A DNA stretch of 64,000 bases, taken from positions 4,617 to 68,616 of the forward strand of contig JANMDN010000045.1 of NCBI GenBank assembly GCA_031376285.1. The letters are read 5' to 3'. This DNA comes from JANMDN01 sp031376285 (lineage in GTDB: Bacteria > Actinomycetota > Thermoleophilia > Miltoncostaeales > Miltoncostaeaceae). The notes under the pieces were generated by a model. The model did not search any database and was not told the DNA's origin. It saw nothing but the letters and a program-made list of their open reading frames with translations. The stretch's first letter is position 1, and each line of letters opens with the position of its first letter. Positions 61,658 to 64,000 of this stretch are shown one piece after another. The position numbers were made by a program, and so were the translations under genes.

Positions 61658-63361
61658 ATGAGTTCCGAGAAGAGCCCTCGCGTCGCCGCCCGCGCCACCG
61701 CCGCGATCGCAGGGAGCGCCGTGCTTGCGCTTGGCGCCGTCGCCGCAGGGTGTGGAGGGGCAGACAAGAGCAAGTCTGGTGCGACGGTCGGCAAGGTCGC
61801 CACCTTTATTCCTGCCGGCTCCCCGGTCTACGCCGAGTTCTCGACCGATCTGAGCGGGCCGCAGTGGACGCAGCTCACCGCGCTTGCCAAGAAGTTCCCT
61901 GGCTACCCGGAACTCGTCTCGAAGCTCGACGAAGACCCAAAGATGAGGCTCGGCTGGACCGTCATCAAGCCACTCCTTGGCAAGCGTGCGGCGCTCGGCG
62001 TCACGTCGATCCCCGCGGGCGTCTCGGGCCAGGCGGGCGCAGGAGCCGCGAGCAGTCTCGCAAACGGCAGCCTGCCCAACATCTCGAGTGATGACGCCCC
62101 GGTCGTCGTCGTCGCTGAGATTGCGTCCGGCAAGGGTAAGGACGTACGGGCGCTCGTGCTCGCAAGCGGCGATGCGAAGGTCCTCGGCACCCATGGTGGA
62201 GTGGAGTACTTCGGTGACAAGGGCACCCAAGGCGCGGTCGTCGACGATGTGCTCCTCATCGCGAATACGCAGGATGGCCTCTTCAAGTCGATTGACGCGC
62301 ACGCCGCGGGCGGCGACCGGACGATCGCAGGCACGGGCCGCGTCAAGGACGCACTCGCGAGGCTGCCCGCCGACGTCTTCCTGCAGGCCTACGTCGACTA
62401 CAACGCCGTCCTCAAGGCGAGCGCTGCCGGCAATCCCGCGGGCGCGGCGGCACTGAACGCGCTCAGCATCGGGCCCGACGCGTCGCTTGCCGTTTCGCTC
62501 TCGGCGGAGTTGGACGGCGTCCGCCTGAAGGGCATCGGGAGCGGCCTCGGCGCGGCGGGAAGTGCTGGCGCCACGGACTTCACGCCGAAGCTGATCGCGA
62601 ACGCTCCCGCCGACTCGATCGCCTACGTGGGCTTCTCGAACCTCGCAGGGCAGACGAAGTACGCCCTCGACGCTGTGCTGAAGTCTGATGCGAACGCGCA
62701 GCGTCAGCTCGCGTCCGCGCTGCCACAGATTCCGGCGCTCCTTGGCGTCTCGGCAGCTGACCTTGCGGCGCTTGCGACGAAGGAGCACGCCCTGGTCGTC
62801 TCGAAGGGGCGGGGCTTCCCGAACGTCGCGCTGGTGCTCGAACAGGCCGACGGGGCGCGAGCCGGCCGCACGATTGATGCCCTCCGGGCGAAGGTGCCAA
62901 GCCTCGCGGGGGCGATCCCGGGAGCGGGCGCGAACGTCCCGGCCTTCGAGAAGGTCGATCTCGGTGGCGGACTCTCGGGTTGGCAAGCGCCGATTCCCGA
63001 CGACAATGGCTTCCCGGGGACACTCGCCCCGACAGAGGCTATTGACGGCTCCAATCTGATCATCGGCCTGAACCCCGACTCGGTGAAGGCGGTTCGCAAG
63101 CCGGTGGCGTCGCTTTCGTCAAATATCGAGTACGCGGCGGCTGCCAGGCAAGTGCCGGACTCGGTTGCGAGCCTTTTCTGGGTGAACGTCCCGGAGGCGC
63201 TCAAGGCGGTGCAGGGGCTCCAGACACCGGGCGGGAAGGACCCCTTCGGAACGCCGGAGGGCAAGAAGTTGAAGGCGAACCTCGCTCCGGTGAAGAGCAT
63301 GGTTGGTTGGTCGACCGCCGGTGGTGAGCAGACCGTGGAAGCGTTTGTCACGATCAAGTAG
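61658..63361 (+). CDS. DUF3352-type lipoprotein
   Basis: 567 residues. A lipoprotein signal peptide (AIAGSAVLALGAVAAGC) ends in a lipobox with the Cys followed by GGADKSKSG. The body has repeated alpha/beta units such as TFIPAGSPVYAEFSTDLSGP, GRVKDALARLPADVFLQAYV and ALRAKVPSLAGAIPGAGANV, resembling DUF3352 proteins of actinobacteria. ATG 61658 follows GAGGAGG; upstream in-frame starts would bury the signal peptide. Exported and membrane-anchored; function unknown. A strong terminator follows. Confidence 0.8.
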   Translation: MSSEKSPRVAARATAAIAGSAVLALGAVAAGCGGADKSKSGATVGKVATFIPAGSPVYAEFSTDLSGPQWTQLTALAKKFPGYPELVSKLDEDPKMRLGWTVIKPLLGKRAALGVTSIPAGVSGQAGAGAASSLANGSLPNISSDDAPVVVVAEIASGKGKDVRALVLASGDAKVLGTHGGVEYFGDKGTQGAVVDDVLLIANTQDGLFKSIDAHAAGGDRTIAGTGRVKDALARLPADVFLQAYVDYNAVLKASAAGNPAGAAALNALSIGPDASLAVSLSAELDGVRLKGIGSGLGAAGSAGATDFTPKLIANAPADSIAYVGFSNLAGQTKYALDAVLKSDANAQRQLASALPQIPALLGVSAADLAALATKEHALVVSKGRGFPNVALVLEQADGARAGRTIDALRAKVPSLAGAIPGAGANVPAFEKVDLGGGLSGWQAPIPDDNGFPGTLAPTEAIDGSNLIIGLNPDSVKAVRKPVASLSSNIEYAAAARQVPDSVASLFWVNVPEALKAVQGLQTPGGKDPFGTPEGKKLKANLAPVKSMVGWSTAGGEQTVEAFVTIK

Positions 63362-63371
63362 GCGTTGACGG

Positions 63372-63419
63372 TCTCGGGGTTGGGGTGCCTGTGGTTGTGA
63401 CGGGACTCCAACCCCGAGA
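63372..63419 (+). terminator. Terminator hairpin between the lipoprotein gene and metK
   Basis: A perfect 12-bp stem (TCTCGGGGTTGG at 63372-63383 with CCAACCCCGAGA at 63408-63419) and a 24-base loop lie 11 bases after the stop codon. No T-run follows. Confidence 0.65.
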
Positions 63420-63435
63420 TCGGCGGCGGGCCTGT

Positions 63436-63444
63436 TGCTATCCT
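63436..63444 (+). promoter_or_regulatory. Extended -10 promoter element of metK
   Basis: TGCTATCCT (TGC plus TATCCT) lies 33 bases before the metK ATG. The predicted leader is about 26 bases with a weak GAAGG ribosome site, so it is too short to hold a SAM riboswitch. Confidence 0.45.
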
Positions 63445-63476
63445 CTCGCGTCGATCCCGACCGAAGGCGTGTAGCA

Positions 63477-64000
63477 ATGGGCGAGTACCTGTTTACCTCG
63501 GAGTCTGTGACCGAGGGGCACCCCGACAAGATCGCCGACCAGATCTCAGACGGTGTGCTGGACGCCGTTATGGCGGGCGATCCGAAGGGTCGAGTGGCCT
63601 GCGAGACCCTCATCACGACGGGTCTCATCGTCGTCGCCGGCGAGATCACGACGACGGAGTACGTCGACATCGCCAAGGTCGCCCGCGACACCGTGCGCAG
63701 GATCGGCTACACGAGCTCTGACCACGGCTTTGACGCCGACAGCTGTGGCGTGTCGGTCGCCCTCGACGAGCAGAGCCCCGATATCGCGATGGGCGTCAAC
63801 ACCGCCATCGAGGTGCGCGAGGGCGGCGCAAACGAGGACCCATACGAGCTTCAGGGGGCCGGCGACCAGGGGCTCATGTTCGGGTACGCATCTGATGAGA
63901 CCGACACCCTCATGCCGATGCCGATCACGCTCGCCCACCGCCTCTGCGAGCGACTCGCCGCGGCGCGTCGCGACAACCTCACCTACCTTCGCCCCGACGG
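63477..64000 (+). CDS. metK: S-adenosylmethionine synthetase (3' end beyond window)
   Basis: Makes AdoMet from methionine and ATP. The reading frame from ATG 63477 stays open to the last base (174 codons). The N-terminal motif FTSESVTEGHPDKIADQISD carries the catalytic His and Asp. ETLITTGLIVVAGEITTTEY and the signature GAGDQGLMFGYASDET follow. About 220 residues are missing. It would supply the methyl donor for the DNA and rRNA methyltransferases in this window. Confidence 0.95.
   Translation, partial: MGEYLFTSESVTEGHPDKIADQISDGVLDAVMAGDPKGRVACETLITTGLIVVAGEITTTEYVDIAKVARDTVRRIGYTSSDHGFDADSCGVSVALDEQSPDIAMGVNTAIEVREGGANEDPYELQGAGDQGLMFGYASDETDTLMPMPITLAHRLCERLAAARRDNLTYLRPD

Noticed and set aside
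61277..62986. 569-codon minus-strand frame opposite the 3' end of gpsA and the DUF3352-type gene.
   Set aside because: Arg-rich composition and no motifs; the opposite strand encodes clear proteins with a lipobox and GpsA motifs.
63420..63476. A SAM riboswitch was looked for before metK.
   Set aside because: Only about 57 bases separate the terminator from the start, and none of the SAM-box consensus strings is present.

Overview
The window is high-GC, densely packed bacterial chromosome. The gene sets suggest a high-GC Gram-positive, most likely an actinobacterium of the Thermoleophilia/Solirubrobacterales type. The grounds are a dcw-type division cluster without ftsA beside ftsZ, a DUF3352-type lipoprotein, many Sec-secreted proteins, frequent GTG/TTG starts, and TAnnnT promoters lying only 6-9 bases before start codons. 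This placement is inference from gene content; no rRNA or tRNA gene is present to confirm it.

Layout. 1-1.6 kb: a 3'-truncated sigma-like/zinc-finger/membrane fusion protein on the minus strand. 1.7-8.4 kb: ftsW-murG-murC-murB-ftsQ-ftsZ (peptidoglycan precursor synthesis and septum formation). 8.6-10.1 kb: secreted subtilase. 10.2-14.1 kb: gcvT-gcvH and an orphan N6-adenine DNA methyltransferase. 14.1-21.9 kb: infC-rpmI-rplT, an rRNA methyltransferase, pheST and argCJ. 21.9-28.2 kb: a BI-1 membrane protein and four secreted proteins (metalloprotease, unknown, TolB-like, phosphoesterase). 28.2-31.9 kb: nadB-nadA-nadC, making NAD from aspartate, behind a perfect inverted repeat. 32-35.5 kb: hisC, DAHP synthase and an M29 peptidase. 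35.7-44.1 kb: two MFS exporters, two ABC ATPase/permease pairs divergent from a TetR regulator, a hydrolase, and a PadR regulator with a broken partner gene.

44.5-53.8 kb is the accessory region. A 1942-residue secreted Rhs/YD-repeat protein with FG-GAP repeats ends in a YwqJ-type deaminase toxin domain. Its stop codon overlaps the start of a SUKH-3-type immunity gene. Directly downstream lies a second, older cassette: a frameshifted relic of the same toxin tip with metal-site residues lost, followed by an intact second SUKH-3 gene and then a third, pseudogenised small gene. Three truncated ISL3-family transposase fragments in alternating orientation close the region. This is the most interesting part of the window: an Rhs polymorphic-toxin locus that preserves two successive toxin/immunity generations.

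54-64 kb: an uncharacterised protein, an Ig-like/L,D-transpeptidase, aroA-cmk-plsC, der, gpsA, a DUF3352-type lipoprotein, a terminator, and the 5' part of metK, which runs off the end.
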